Of a stretch of 64,000 nucleotides of DNA, positions 36,400 to 49,105 are shown piece after piece (within the stretch, counting starts at the first letter, position 1; every line of letters begins with the position of its first letter). Source of the stretch: Lineus longissimus (Eukaryota > Nemertea > Pilidiophora > Heteronemertea > Lineidae); assembly GCF_910592395.1 (NCBI RefSeq), contig NC_088308.1, positions 3,162,001 to 3,226,000 on the forward strand. The letters are read 5' to 3'. The position numbers and the translations under genes were made by a program. The notes beneath the pieces were generated by a model. That model saw nothing but the letters and a program-made list of their open reading frames with translations. It was not told the DNA's origin and made no database searches.

Positions 36400-37391
36400 T
36401 CTATCCACTCATCAAATCTTGTGGACTTTCTCAGCTTATTCTCTCACTGTTCTGGAAGTGTTCAAGATTTACTTTCATCTTTTATTAGCTCAAAGCTGCT
36501 GGACAATTATGCAATGCCATGGTTTATAACAAAGGGTTAATTGTCGATATCAGTATGAGTTAACCACTGTTTGAAAAAAATCTACTAACAAAGCTTTTGA
36601 TGTATGTAGAATGGTATGGCTTAACTTCTCTCGAACTCTCAAGCTAGCTTAACAGTCAAGGGCTGATAGTGATGGTATATCACGTTCCTTAGAAGGGGTA
36701 CCAGGTTGGGGATTGCAGATCCATCCACGGACTGTTTGATGCCAAATGATGTGATATGATGCAATGTTTATAACTCGGCTCTCCTGTCTGTTAAATTTGC
36801 TTGATGTCACCAACTTTGTCATTCTGAAAACTGCCTTTAGATCAAATCATAGATTACCTTGCATGTAGATTTAGGGAGTCTGACATGTCTTTTCCATCTG
36901 ATTCTTTGGTGCCAGTGCCTTCCTTAGTGTATTGTGATGATTTCATTATGTGCACACCGTCCATGTGTTGTTTAAATTTATGTTACCTGGTACTTACATG
37001 TAGCTGCTGTGCCAGTCGGGTCATAACTGACGAATTCCTTACTTACTCTAAACCATTTTGCTAGATGTGTTGTCCAAAATGGTTTGCCGATGTCCAGTTG
37101 CCCTATCAGTATCATAAGTGCCTGTTGTTGGTGTCTTTGGCATAAACAATCATATTGAGGATATGGTGTAACCAAAGGTGCTGTGACACTGGCTAGTGCT
37201 GACCCAAAGTTAAGTCGTATCTTGCTTACAGCTGAGATTATGTACGCGTATGTACTTGCTTCTCGAGTAGTATTTATTCGTAAGTTGAGTAAAATGGTTG
37301 ATAAAGGCCAACATGAATTCCATGTCTAACAGTAATTATTTTCTAGTTACTTAAGGTTGGATGACATGTAATGGAAAGAATATTTTCTTAA

Positions 37392-37397
37392 AATAAA
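37392..37397 (+). terminator. Poly(A) signal candidate for PMM
   Basis: AATAAA in TTAAAATAAAACAC about 1 kb after the PMM stop codon. Confidence 0.45.
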
Positions 37398-37866
37398 ACA
37401 CATTACTCTTATCTATTGTAGTCTTCTGTCCTCGTTTTTCCGAAGTCATTGGGATGACATTCTGTTTAGCATGAGCAGGAAACCAACTCAAAACCTGAAG
37501 GTCATTGGTTCAACTCCAAGAACAACCACAGAACTGGTTCCACGCCCCTCGTATCCTTGACCAAGACCCTCAACCTTAATTGCTTCTTTCAACCCTGGGG
37601 TATAGATAGGGTGTATAATCAGTCTCGAGGAAGCCAAGCTCAGTCTGGGAAGGATATGCCAGTTCTGGTGTCTGAAGGATTGGGATCTTCATGGACATAA
37701 TATTGAGAAGCTGATTCCATTAAGGGACATGCATGACCCTCTAGGCTGGTCAGATCAAAGAAAGACCTGTTTCATCGATCGGCCAATCATAAGTTTGTTG
37801 CTTGTCAGATGTCTCTGATCGGCAGCAGGGCCACAATCACTCGATCACAGAATGACAGAAAACACT

Positions 37867-37872
37867 TTTATT
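37867..37872 (-). terminator. Poly(A) signal candidate for MAP2K4
   Basis: TTTATT on the plus strand, i.e. AATAAA on the minus strand, 5.7 kb beyond the MAP2K4 stop. It faces the PMM signal at 37392. Closer signals may be used; transcript ends are not visible in DNA. Confidence 0.3.
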
Positions 37873-38417
37873 TTCACCAATGTGTGTTATTTAAAAAAAA
37901 GAATCAACTGGCGATACTACAGACACATGATAAGACTGCACAGATTTACGGACTATATTACAAATGGCTTATGTACAATATACAGCTTGGGAAATCTTAC
38001 ATTGGTCAATAGATGAACATATTGTGCACAAAGGTAGAGAGTACTCTATAACAGCCAAGTAACTCAAGTCACTCCGGTCCATAAACCTCTCGATGACATC
38101 AATGCCAGTTTACATAGAATCCACATTTCGTGATGCACATGACAGTTAAAACATCAATCCTGACACATGAAGGATGACAGCCGAGAATGTGACTTCTATG
38201 TGAACTAGGCCTTATCAACACCACTTTGACTTGATATCCGGTTACATTTTTGCATGTTGAAGACAAGGCTGAGAGTCACAGGGCTGGGTTATGTATGAAC
38301 TGGACTCATTCAGGTATTCTTTTACTCAGTGATGGTCTAAGGCAGAGTGCCACTTTATTTCTTCACAACGACACATTTGTGCTAAAGAGACACTTGATCA
38401 AGTCTTCCATACATGCA

Positions 38418-38618
38418 TAAGGCCGAGTTTATACAGAACTTCAGTTGTCACATTTCATGGGTCACAAGTAACACTTGAACAAATAAATGTTTGAAGTGTC
38501 ACATGGACGACTATGTTGCCTACACTTCCCCAATGACTTGAATGTTCTTAAGTTCACCTGTGACCCGTGAGACTTGACACGTAATACGTGACTTCTATGT
38601 CGCCTCGACCTATCATGT
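38418..38618. mobile_element. About 200-bp imperfect foldback element
   Basis: The left side (AAGGCCGAGTTTATACAGAA ... CATGGGTCACAAGT) pairs imperfectly with the right side (GTTCACCTGTGACCCGTGAG ... CTTCTATGTCGCCTCGACCT). The right-arm sequence GTGACTTCTATGT plus a diverged outer end (AACTAGGCCTTATC) also occurs at 38185-38218, suggesting a second partial copy. Likely an old MITE. Confidence 0.5.
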
Positions 38619-41600
38619 GCAGCTTCTCCGAAATGAAGGTAGACTGATCAGTATGTTTCCTCTCTATTTTGGTGTTTCAGTGATGTCACACTAAACCACA
38701 GCCATAGCCACTTAATTTAGTTCAATGAACTGTTCAAGACCAACTACACTAAGAAAAGCCAAGAACATTTGGAATACGATGACCTTTGAGTACACTTACC
38801 AACCTTTTTTGATTTCACCACAACTTAACACAAGAAAGAGAAACAGGCTAACAAAATCACGAATCTACGATGCAGTACTTCCATAAGTCAGTTTTGTTTT
38901 AACCCCCCCCCTTCCACAACAGCATACATTATGTAAATGAACATGTTAACTGCGTCTATACACAGTGCCGCAGAATTCTAGCACGAAAGTGGCCATTACA
39001 AATTCCCTGTTAACGATAGTTGCATTACATATTTTTAAACTGAATTCTTTCACAACTTAAAATTCCTACAGATTCAACTCATTTACAAATCATGATATCA
39101 TTAACACTGTGGCTGCCTCAAAGATATGCATGTCAACACTATAATAAATAAACCCATAGCATGAAATTTCACTCAAATCAAAACAAATTACACCCGACAG
39201 CAATATTCTTATGTCAAGAATTACCCAAATATCCTAAATACATTCAGGCCTTTCAATAGCCTACTAAGTACATATACTATTACTTAGTAAGAAGTGCCCA
39301 AATTTAACTTTTACACTGTAAATGCAAGTATTGCAAGAAAACATCAAGGTTCGGTAAGATATTTTTTCCCTCTTCTATTTTTGACAGTTGACATAGCATA
39401 TGATTTGAAGCCAAGAACACTAACAGGGTGAAACAATATAAGCTGGCCCCAAATTCATGTCCTTGAAATATGAACAGAATTCGATTCATGAATTGTCGGA
39501 TAAATACAGCACAAACTGATAAAAGTCAGAACAGAGATGAACATTACACCAGTTCAGGTCTCTCAAATAAACCAAGTACACATCTTTCAACTGTTTGTGC
39601 ACCTACATAACCAAGTGAATAAATACTTGAGTTCTTGATCAACAAGAAATAGATAAACAAATAAAGTGCTGACCAATTGAAGGTGAACACAAAATTGACT
39701 CCAAGAACCCACCGAGGTTACTCAAGCAACAGTACCTTTGAATAAGATTGAAAGCCACACATTCACCAGCAGACTGAAGCTTGAACAAGATTTGTAGCTC
39801 AGTTTGACATTTTTTTTGTGGCGGCATGCATATGTGTGAGGAAATACAAGGATGTGCTATTAAATAAACAATTCCTTACTAAGACATCTCCAGGCCACAT
39901 CTCTGTCATAACAGAAAAGTTGACCACTCAGAGGTAAGTAGATACTTTTCCAAATTTCATTGCTTGCTTCGGGTTGTCCAAAAATCAAACCCAATCACAA
40001 GCTTAGCCACTACAAATTTCAGTACTTTGTCTTGAATTGAATTGTATCTAAACAGAAACGCATGCACATTCTATGTTTATTGATAATTCATCAATAGGTC
40101 GACCATAACTGAAATAATCAATTGAACATTTACATTTTAATACTGTCAAGTGTCACAAAACTTTCTTAAATTGTTGTGGTATTGTGCTTTGAAAACATTA
40201 TGTTTCAAGTCAACATCTATAGGGCGTATATTAGTTATTTCTATAACTTTTCTCATTTCTAGTATATCTGATGAAACCAGTTTACATGTATGAGATGTCC
40301 AAAAAGAATTTTTTCTTCAAATTATACATCTGGGGTGTATCATTTCTCACCAGTCGAAGGTGCATGCACAAGAGCTTTTCAGAAGAGAATTTCCCCTGAC
40401 CAAAACTGTCACAGGGATTTGCTGAATATCTGTTGTTACATGGACAGTAGAAAAACCAATTTAAACTTGAGACACCGGGAAAAACATGACATACATATGT
40501 AACATTTGGGGTAATGACAAGGAAAAAATTTGTTAGAACGAAAATTGCTTCAGGATTTGAATTTGACAAAATTAATTTCTCATCATTTTGATATACAGTA
40601 CTGTACATACCACCTCAAGTGTTAATTGTACAGTACTAAAAGACTTCGCATCTTCACTTTCCAGGAGGTCACATACAAACATCACACAGGTGACCTTCAT
40701 GTACTGTACTTTGAAGGTCAGGTGAGAAATACTATACATATTAATTCCATGTTCGTGTTTGTACCTGTTGTGATCCATTTGAAAGAAATTTAGCATTGCT
40801 GAGCGAAACTGCAATCACGTATCTGTCATACCAAAACTATTTCCTGCCTGAAAACCTTATTTTGAGATGATTGCAAGACACCGGTAGAACTTCAGGCTGG
40901 AGAGATGATGTTTTGGTGGATCAGCTCACAGACATAGCGTCAGTGTGAAAAATCTTAAGAACCTGGAGAAAAACCAGCAGATAAAATTGCACAAAGCAAT
41001 AGAAAAGACCACAAGCTTTTAAAAATTGATTCATGAAAAACAAGCAATCTTTGTTGTTGCACATGCGATGAACTCCACCAATGAGCAATTTTTGTCACAT
41101 GTGATCACAACCACAGGTGGCAGCAACAAAACTTGCTTTTAATAGGCATATCAGGAAAATGTTTGAGAAGCAGCCAAATGTTGTATTCCAAAAAATTGCA
41201 ATCTACAGTGTCAGTTGTAGCCAACACAATATGGCAAATTGACGTTAAAAAATTCTACCAAAATGAATGTATTTTTTTCTCAAAAAATAAAAAATAATTC
41301 TTACTTTTAACAAACTAATTATAAGTGGATTCCCATAAACTTGGGAAAATGTACATGAACATGAAATGTCTAAATATGACGCCGAATTGTGAGCATTATA
41401 TCAAAATGTAATGGTCCGAGGACCAAACATGTGCTCACATGTTCAAATACAAAACTCTACATTTCCCGCTAATTGTAATACGGAATGCCACTCGAGATAG
41501 TCTTTTAGTCAACTTGTAATACGCAGTTCAACACACTGTTCAGGGTTCTACTGTACATCAAGATCTATGTTTTGACTCGTACCAAACTTGTACCCACTGT

Positions 41601-41705
41601 CTGCCTTGATTTCTTTTTGCATACGGAACGGGTAACAAATTCCTCAGAGTAGTGATACTTGACATACCAGCTATTATCCCCATTCAACGTAATACTCTGT
41701 TCAAG

Positions 41706-41720
41706 CACACACACACACAC
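41706..41720. repeat. (CA)n microsatellite
   Basis: A pure CA run of 7-8 units in the presumed MAP2K4 3' UTR. Confidence 0.9.
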
Positions 41721-43574
41721 AACACTTTCTCTTTAACAACATCTCCACTTCAAGCATAAACAAATCATGTGAATTTGGACCCACTGTCATATCTCACAAT
41801 TATACAAGGAAGGTCCTTGTGATAACACTGGACAGGAAGCACTGGTTTTTGTGTCACAACTCTTAACACCACAAAGCATAAAAACGGCTTTGAAAGGCCC
41901 CCAAATTTATCGGTATCTTTCCTAGGTCAAGGCTCAAGAGTCTCAAGTGATAAAACCAATGCTTCTTGCCATAGCTCTAAAACAGTCCACTTATGAAGCA
42001 ATATTTCTCATTTTAAATCATGAGTATTTGACATTGCTGCAGGGTTTCTCCCAAGAATATTCCTCCAGGTGCAAGTAACTGACTTCATCAATGCTACAAA
42101 GAGTCACAGATTTTAAACCAGTGAGAATGAGAATTGCGATGAACATGGGCAGGGCAGGCATATGCACATCCAAACCAAACCATACCATTGGTCATGTCCA
42201 CAGTTATAATCTGAAACACGACATTAGAAGTTGGGAACAATAATTCATAACACTCACTTGCTGTATTTATACCTCACCCCATTCGGACAAGGAAGAACTT
42301 GACTGCTTCAAGTGCATTTTGCTTTCAAGTTCAACCCGAATAGCAGAATAGAGAGCATTACTTCCACTAGTTAAAGAATTGAAACTCATGTCACGAAAAC
42401 CTCTCCTTTATCAAAATACACCAGTATTCAATGGTAGAAACCCTTAATTAACAGCAATACATAGCCTGGGATAACAGATCCCCTTGGCTCGCATTCAGTC
42501 AGGATGGGACATCACTCGCGTTAGCTGCAGAAATGTATACAAGCACTACCAAACTGGGTAATGCACTGACACAACTGTGACAACCAGCCATGTTATTAAG
42601 ATTGTGACCAGATTTAAGAAGTAGCTTCAATTTTTAACCCTTAATGGACAAACTAAACTAGAAGCAAGCAAAATGTTCAAAGCTTTGTTTCTTGAAAAAT
42701 TTCCTATGATCTAGATTATGATCTAAAATATTACAAGGCGCCATTTGCATTGAAACACAAGCGCAGACAAAATTAGCCGATTTTTCAGAATTTTGGTCTA
42801 ATCCAGGTTGCCTGGATTTACTTACGCGTCCAAAAGGGTTAATAATGGCACACTTGTAGATTTCTATTGCACTGGTAAGCGGGAATATTTAAGCTTTGAT
42901 TACATCCCTATACAGTATTATGACCAGAGAAACACCAGCGGGCATAGCAAGTCTTAGCTGTATATCAACAATCTATCAATGAAAAGATCTACCCTATAAG
43001 TTATCAAGACAAAGATACAGTAAAGTTCTTTCTGCACCGTAAATTTGCTCACTGAGTAAAGAAACCAGAAGTATATTTTCTAAATAGCAATACTGTCTTA
43101 CTAGGGTAACGGTTGGACATGTCTATGATTGAATCATACTTTAGGACAGTCGCTGCCAGGGCGCAAACACTTTCTGTGCAGGTCCCGTTGTTTGCTTGTC
43201 TCAGCTGCATATGATAAAGGCACAATGTGCATATTACTTAGGCATGAATGTGCACGCCGCAGAGCCAACAGGAACCAATTTACCATCAAATGTATTTTAT
43301 GGTTTCGTATCTGTTCACACTCTAGAGGGACTATTCTTTCTATAGTTCTTCAAATTCATTTAGGATTGATTTTCGACAAATAAATCTATCTGAATCATCA
43401 TACAACAACCTGAAAACATGAAAAATGGGAGTTATGATTATGAATATATATGCCTAGACTTGCTATTACCCACTGAAGCGTGAAATGATTTTAAGATGAA
43501 CCATCACAGCATGTTAGATACATTATCTCCAGGAAACGCCAGCAGGGTCCCCTTCCTGCTGAAACTGGCAATTG

Positions 43575-46500
43575 CTATGAGCTACTCTGCTCCATGAACT
43601 CCAAGTTTTCTGGCATTTGATCTAGGACCGTTGAGACATATCCGGAGACTTGCACCTCCTTGACCTCGTATAACTTGATGAACGGTTGCTCCTGAAATAA
43701 AAAAGTAGGCTATGTTATTTCCTCTTGGCTGCGATTATATGGAGTTTAATATTGTTTATATGTAACGTGTCACTGTTCACTTTTTATGAAATGAAGAACA
43801 AACAAAGTGCCGGCTACATATGATGTACACAGCTGAGGTGAAGGGGATTCAAAACTTTTGGCATCACTTTACATTTGCCTCCATTTTTCTTTTTGATTGG
43901 CATGAGCTTCAAATTCAAATTAGACTGGAGAAGACCTGGCATAAAACTGTACTCACAAGCAACTTCTTGTATTTTGGCCTGAGTTTTTCATCCTTGGTCA
44001 AGCTGAAGAAAAAAACACACAATTACACCATCAACAATGTGATCAAAGTGGTAACACAGCTCTGCATACATCACTCTCATCACATCCACTATTGCTTTTT
44101 TTCTGTTGCCACAATTTTCATAACTTTTTTTCTTCTAATTTTGTGAAACTCGTCATGTAATACTAGCAAGGTTTAGCAACGGTGTACAATCGGCTTGAGG
44201 GACTTACCAGGTGTTGACGAAGTTTAAGAAGTCTGCCGAGAACCGTTCACCAAGTAACTGAGGTGGATTGCCATGGACAACTTGCGTTAATTGGTCAAAG
44301 ACACTGTTCCATTTTCTATATGGAAACCTCCCTGTGGCTAACTCGTACTGAAAAGATTGAATTAATATGTTTGTGAATACTTGACAAACATATATTGACT
44401 GAGGATAACATACTGGTTGAATGGAAAAACACCACACTTTAGCAAAGATATTTGATGGACAGTTATTCATAATTTCAATAGAAAATAGCATCGCAAAGCA
44501 AGTTTTACCAGCCCATTGAGTGTCAAGGTGTGATATCTATTAAGTTGGTTGTGGACAGTGTTTGATGGTTGTTAACCATGCTGTAGAAAAGTAATAATAA
44601 ACAACTTGTTTCAGATGCCAAGTACAAAAGGTAACGACTTACTAATGTGATTCCTAAGCTCCAGACATCTGATCGGATGTCATACCCTTTACTAGAGGCT
44701 CTTGGGTCGATTCTCTCCGGCTAAAATGGTATGAAAAACGGACGTTATAAGTCTCTGACCAAGACATCATTACGAAACTATACTAATAATGGTGGTTTCT
44801 ATAATAGTGCTTTCAACCAACCAGGATATGTGCCAAAGCTCTTCATAACTGTCACTACTATAGGTCTCCACAGAGACTAAGACACTTACCGCCATGTATG
44901 GCCTGCACCCTGCATCCCGTGATTTCGCTATTGAATCAACAAGTTGTCCACTAATTCCAAAATCACACAGCTTGATATTGCCAGTGCGGTCAAGGAGGAT
45001 ATTTGAAGGTTTTACATCTGCAAGAGATGATATTACAATTTAGATATAAACAAAAACCAAAAATAAATGAACATAGTCTGCTGCCTGAAGACATTTTTCC
45101 TGAACTGGTCCCATATGTGTGCCATCCAACATGACCATCAAAATATATCGGCATAACTAGATGAAAAGCCAAAAGAGCTTCTTACCTCTGTGGATGATAT
45201 TGAGTTTCTCTTTTAGATAATTCAATGCTTTTAATGTCTGAAAAAGAGATAAAAAGTTGAGCAAATAAAATTACGATGCTCTCCAACGAAACTTTTTGAT
45301 TCTATTCTGCTGAAAGGTTTCAAATGTTATTGACCAACTGGATGAGAAGACTTCCACCTGGACCAGACAGTCATTCAAAACTACTATACAGTTCATGTAT
45401 CTTAATCATATGGCAAATAAAATATTTCAAAATACATGCTGATCAGAAGTTGCCTTTTCCTGCAAGTTCTTAGAATCTTTCATCTAAATGCTCTGATAAA
45501 TTTACTTACAGCTACTGTTATCATTCCTAAAATTTCCTCCGGTATAGATTCTTGCAACGTCGAGTAAATAAATTTGTAGAATTTATCTAATGAAATGGAC
45601 ATAAGTTCCATACAAATCCAGCAGTCTCCCTGGAATGGAAAAAATAAATCACTAATGTTACTTAATTGTATCATACATCACTATCAACATTCTGCCATTC
45701 TGATTCATTTCTGCAAATCAATGCATTTTCCAATGATAAAAGAACAAGTTGAACAAATCTGGCAGACTGCACCCCAAAACCGAGTTTTCAATTCTACCCC
45801 TTTCACAAAAATATTTGGCTCGCAAAATTAAAGGAGTTTGCAGTTTTTGACTTACCTCCTTGAAGAGAGCACCGTAGAACTGCACAATGAATGGGCATGC
45901 ACTGCTGTTCATCACCACGTCAAACTCCATCAGCAGCTGTCTTTGTTCTTTCTCATCCACCGTGGCACGAATTCGCTGAAATTGCCGAATTTTGATCATT
46001 TGATTAAAAGATAAATGACACTTAACACGCCAAGGTTCATTATGTCTTTTGCTCAGAAACAGATTTGACTGTGCATCGATTGCAAGTTTTGTTTTTTGAG
46101 TTGCAACTTACCTTTACAGCCATGACTGTATCACTTTTGATGTGCCTCATTTTATTGACAGTTCCATAATGCCCTCGACCAATTTCACCATGATCCACCA
46201 GGTCATCCGCAGTAAAATCGTACGTCTGAAAATAAATAGAGACATTACAAATTTCAGGCATTGCAGAATAGGGATATCAAGTCTTCCCAAAGTTATCTGA
46301 AGTGTACTCACCAGCTCAGGAGAGATCTGGAGTTTGCCCGAGGACTCCAGGCTGTGTGACCGCAGTTTGTTTCTTTCCCTGTGGAATGAAGAAAGAGCAC
46401 ATATCATTGTTAGTGTTACTACTAGTACTAGCAAGGACTACGACAGATTCTAACATACTTGCTAGGACTATTCTCTCTTAAGGCATGGAGTCTGCTCTAA

Positions 46501-47552
46501 TACTGACTTGGGAAGGGATTTGTTTGCTGTTGTTTGGAACATGGTCTATTGTTTACCCAATCTAATTCATGAAATTAGCAAACTGAACCTTTGCCGCCTT
46601 GGATTAGAAAACACGACCTATATCAAGAGGGCATTTTCAAATAATTATTACCAAATATTGTTCAAGCATGTGGCTGACATTGTCACTTTTTTAGTCTAAA
46701 GAATTGACAGTCTACAAACTACTACCTAGTCACAGAACTAAACTAGACACTTACAGCTGCGTTTGATGACCCATCATGGCCAGTGTTGGGTGTTTCGGGT
46801 GCTCAATTGCATCGGTGCGGTGATTGAGCGCAAAGTTTAATTTTAGTTTCCCTCTATCACCTGAAATGAGATATGAAGCAAGATATCAAGAATGATACAT
46901 TCACAGGATCAGAACTAAATGGAACTAAATTGCCATGCCAGCCTCACAAAGCAAATGAGGTTTGATTTCCTAGTACGGTATAATATTAAATGGAATAAAG
47001 TTAACAATGGAAAAACAAATCAGGAAAGCCTACTTAGTCCAGGCCTCGAAAAGGAGTTGATCATTTGTTTTGTTTCCAACTCCTGGTTTAATCCTTTCTT
47101 GTAATCCTGCTGTACGCTCACATTCACAAATCTGCTCTGGAAATCTGCCCACTGGGAACTTTGCCAACACAGATCACAACATCAGTGCGGTGATGCTTCT
47201 AAATTCCAGGAAATGTTGGATGCAGATTGATGGAGGCCATGGATGAATCGCTCAGCCTCGGTCTGCAGGAATGTCGATTTGCTGATGATGAAGCAAGCCA
47301 GTACACACTAGGCCTACAGTACACCACACAGTCACAATGCACCGCCTGCACAAAAAATGCCACTTCTTTTGACAGGGTTGTGTGCATGAATGTTGTACTT
47401 GGATTCAATGATTGCACAACCTCACTTTACCCTTAGTCACCAATGTTTTGGAATGAAAAGTGTGAGTCAACATGAGTGAGTCGGAACATCAGTTTACCTT
47501 GATCCGGAGCTTGATAAAATGTTCGACGATCGTTTTCTGAATCGTCAGCCAT
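43575..47552 (-). CDS. MAP2K4: Dual-specificity MAP kinase kinase 4 (MKK4/SEK1)
   Basis: Twelve coding exons: 47552-47498, 46860-46755, 46378-46312, 46225-46112, 45975-45856, 45629-45510, 45237-45186, 45017-44890, 44720-44643, 44347-44208, 44002-43957, 43691-43575. They join in frame to 380 aa (human about 399). The kinase activates JNK (and p38) by Thr/Tyr phosphorylation. Visible: a JNK docking site KLKLNF near residue 25, [14 protein letters not shown], the glycine loop GRGHYG (92-97), catalytic K114, HRD with D212, DFG at 230-232, APE, and the C-terminal DVD-type region ([20 protein letters not shown]). The activation loop reads SIAKSRDAG, so the two phosphosites are S240 and S244; the second is Thr in most MKK4 proteins. 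The docking site and SIAK loop separate it from MKK7 and MKK3/6. Confidence 0.96.
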
Positions 47553-47725
47553 CTTGAAAATCTCTGGGAAAATTTGACGTTAGAAATTATCTTCTTTTGA
47601 CGGCCATAGATTACTTCGGCCGTCCAGTTTGACTTTAAACTGTTCCCTGGGATGTAAAAAAGCCGGATTGCAAAACAAGTTTCACAGAGAGGTATGATTG
47701 TAGGCACTGACGGTCATTTCTGATG

Positions 47726-47734
47726 ATGACTCAT
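47726..47734. promoter_or_regulatory. AP-1 (TRE) consensus site upstream of MAP2K4
   Basis: ATGACTCAT is the full palindromic AP-1 site, about 175 bp upstream of the MAP2K4 start codon. Binding by Jun/Fos-type factors is inferred. Confidence 0.45.
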
Positions 47735-47762
47735 CACAAGAAAATACTCGGGAACCCCTGCG

Positions 47763-47770
47763 TGACGTCA
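47763..47770. promoter_or_regulatory. CRE consensus site upstream of MAP2K4
   Basis: TGACGTCA, the full palindromic CRE bound by CREB/ATF/Jun factors, about 211 bp upstream of the MAP2K4 start codon. The same octamer occurs at 51082-51089 within a PGS1 intron. Confidence 0.45.
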
Positions 47771-49105
47771 TCACCTAGTTGGGCAGGTGCACGCGAGACA
47801 ACGAGAAAACCCGAGAACGGCAATTACCTAGCAGACAGCTTTTTCAATTAACTTTTTATGAGGCTCAATTTGGGGATAGAAAGGTACATTCATTATAAAC
47901 AAGGCATGGTTAACACATACTGACAAAAATCACTGTACAATTTTCTCTCCTGCATCAACTACAAAGAAAAATCGAAGTTGATGAAACTTGGTGGTGTGAC
48001 TGGTTTTGGGCAGGTGGCAGCACCATACGGTCACGAATCCTGTCCCGTCCTGCCTTTGTGGATGGTTGTGACAGGGGGGGTCTGCATTGGTTGTGACAAT
48101 AACGAAAGCCGTATGATATCTTTGGATGCCTCCCTCTCATACTGTCATAGTTCCTTATGCCTCACTTAAGGTTTGGTTGTGACATCCGATCAACTTTGGT
48201 CAGTGACAGGGATAATTATGCTCCTGCAAGCAATTTTCATTCAACCAATCAGTAGCACATGAAATCACAACCTTGTCTATCTAGAATCAACTGATTTCGA
48301 TTCCAGCAATGAACTGAATGAGATGAAGCTGACGGTTTAGACCATATACCACTGTGGTTTAGTACCAAATGAGGGATCTTGTCTCTAAACTAACTGGGAT
48401 GGTTCCTCTCTGGTTCATGTCTACTTGTCTTCAGACCAGAACAACCAGATCCAAGATTGCAATTGATGACTTCCTCTTGCTATTTCATTGTCTCAAGACG
48501 TGAAATGAGAAGGATTGGGATTAAGAGTTTAATGCTAGAGGGGATTCCCTATCAAGACAAAAGACTTTTCAACCATGGCAATACCAGTAATTGGAAGGGG
48601 GAGGCACCCAAAGAAGCTACCAGGCTTGAAGGCTTGATATCACCGAGGAAGAATAGCTGTTATACGGTAGTTGCCATTTGACCAACTACTTTGCTTCAAC
48701 AAAAGCAAGATATTCTACATCTGACTGCAGCAGGGAAATGATGTTACAGCAAATATCAACAAGACTTCAGTAAAAGCCAAATATTAACAAACGATGTGAG
48801 CAACAATATTTGTATTTTATAAAAGACAAAATAAATAAACATTGTATGTACAGTAGAGATGTTCAAAAAGTCATTCACACAATGCTATTAATCCAATGAA
48901 TCATTCCTTAAAGCAATTTGTTCATCTGGGCCAGTTAAGTATCACTACAAAGTACAATACAATAAACTCCCTAGTCGATTTTAGGAAAGATTGTTTGAGA
49001 AATGTATAGGCCTATATAAGAGAAGGGCGCGGGAAATCACAGTGCTTTCACTTAAACATATTACATATTGCATTACATGCAAACTGTCTTTGGACTTTCT
49101 CGTGA

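Larger units (their letters stand above)
36400..43574. other. Convergent 3' region between PMM and MAP2K4 (7.2 kb)
   Basis: No protein gene was recognised. The left kilobase is probably the PMM 3' UTR (hexamer at 37392). The rest may be largely the MAP2K4 3' UTR read leftwards, with a minus-strand AATAAA at 37867-37872. It is AT-rich and has few foldback elements apart from the one at 38418-38618 and a partial relative near 38165-38218. The long-UTR reading is inference; a non-coding RNA gene cannot be excluded. Confidence 0.5.
47553..49105. other. Region upstream of MAP2K4 and downstream of PGS1
   Basis: Both genes run leftwards, so this holds the MAP2K4 promoter (right of 47552) and the PGS1 3' UTR (left of 49106). 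AP-1 and CRE consensus sites near 47730 and 47766 are listed separately. No gene recognised. Confidence 0.6.

Noticed and set aside
43820-44146. 108-codon plus-strand frame over MAP2K4 exon 11
   Set aside because: Antisense to a confirmed exon; no independent support.
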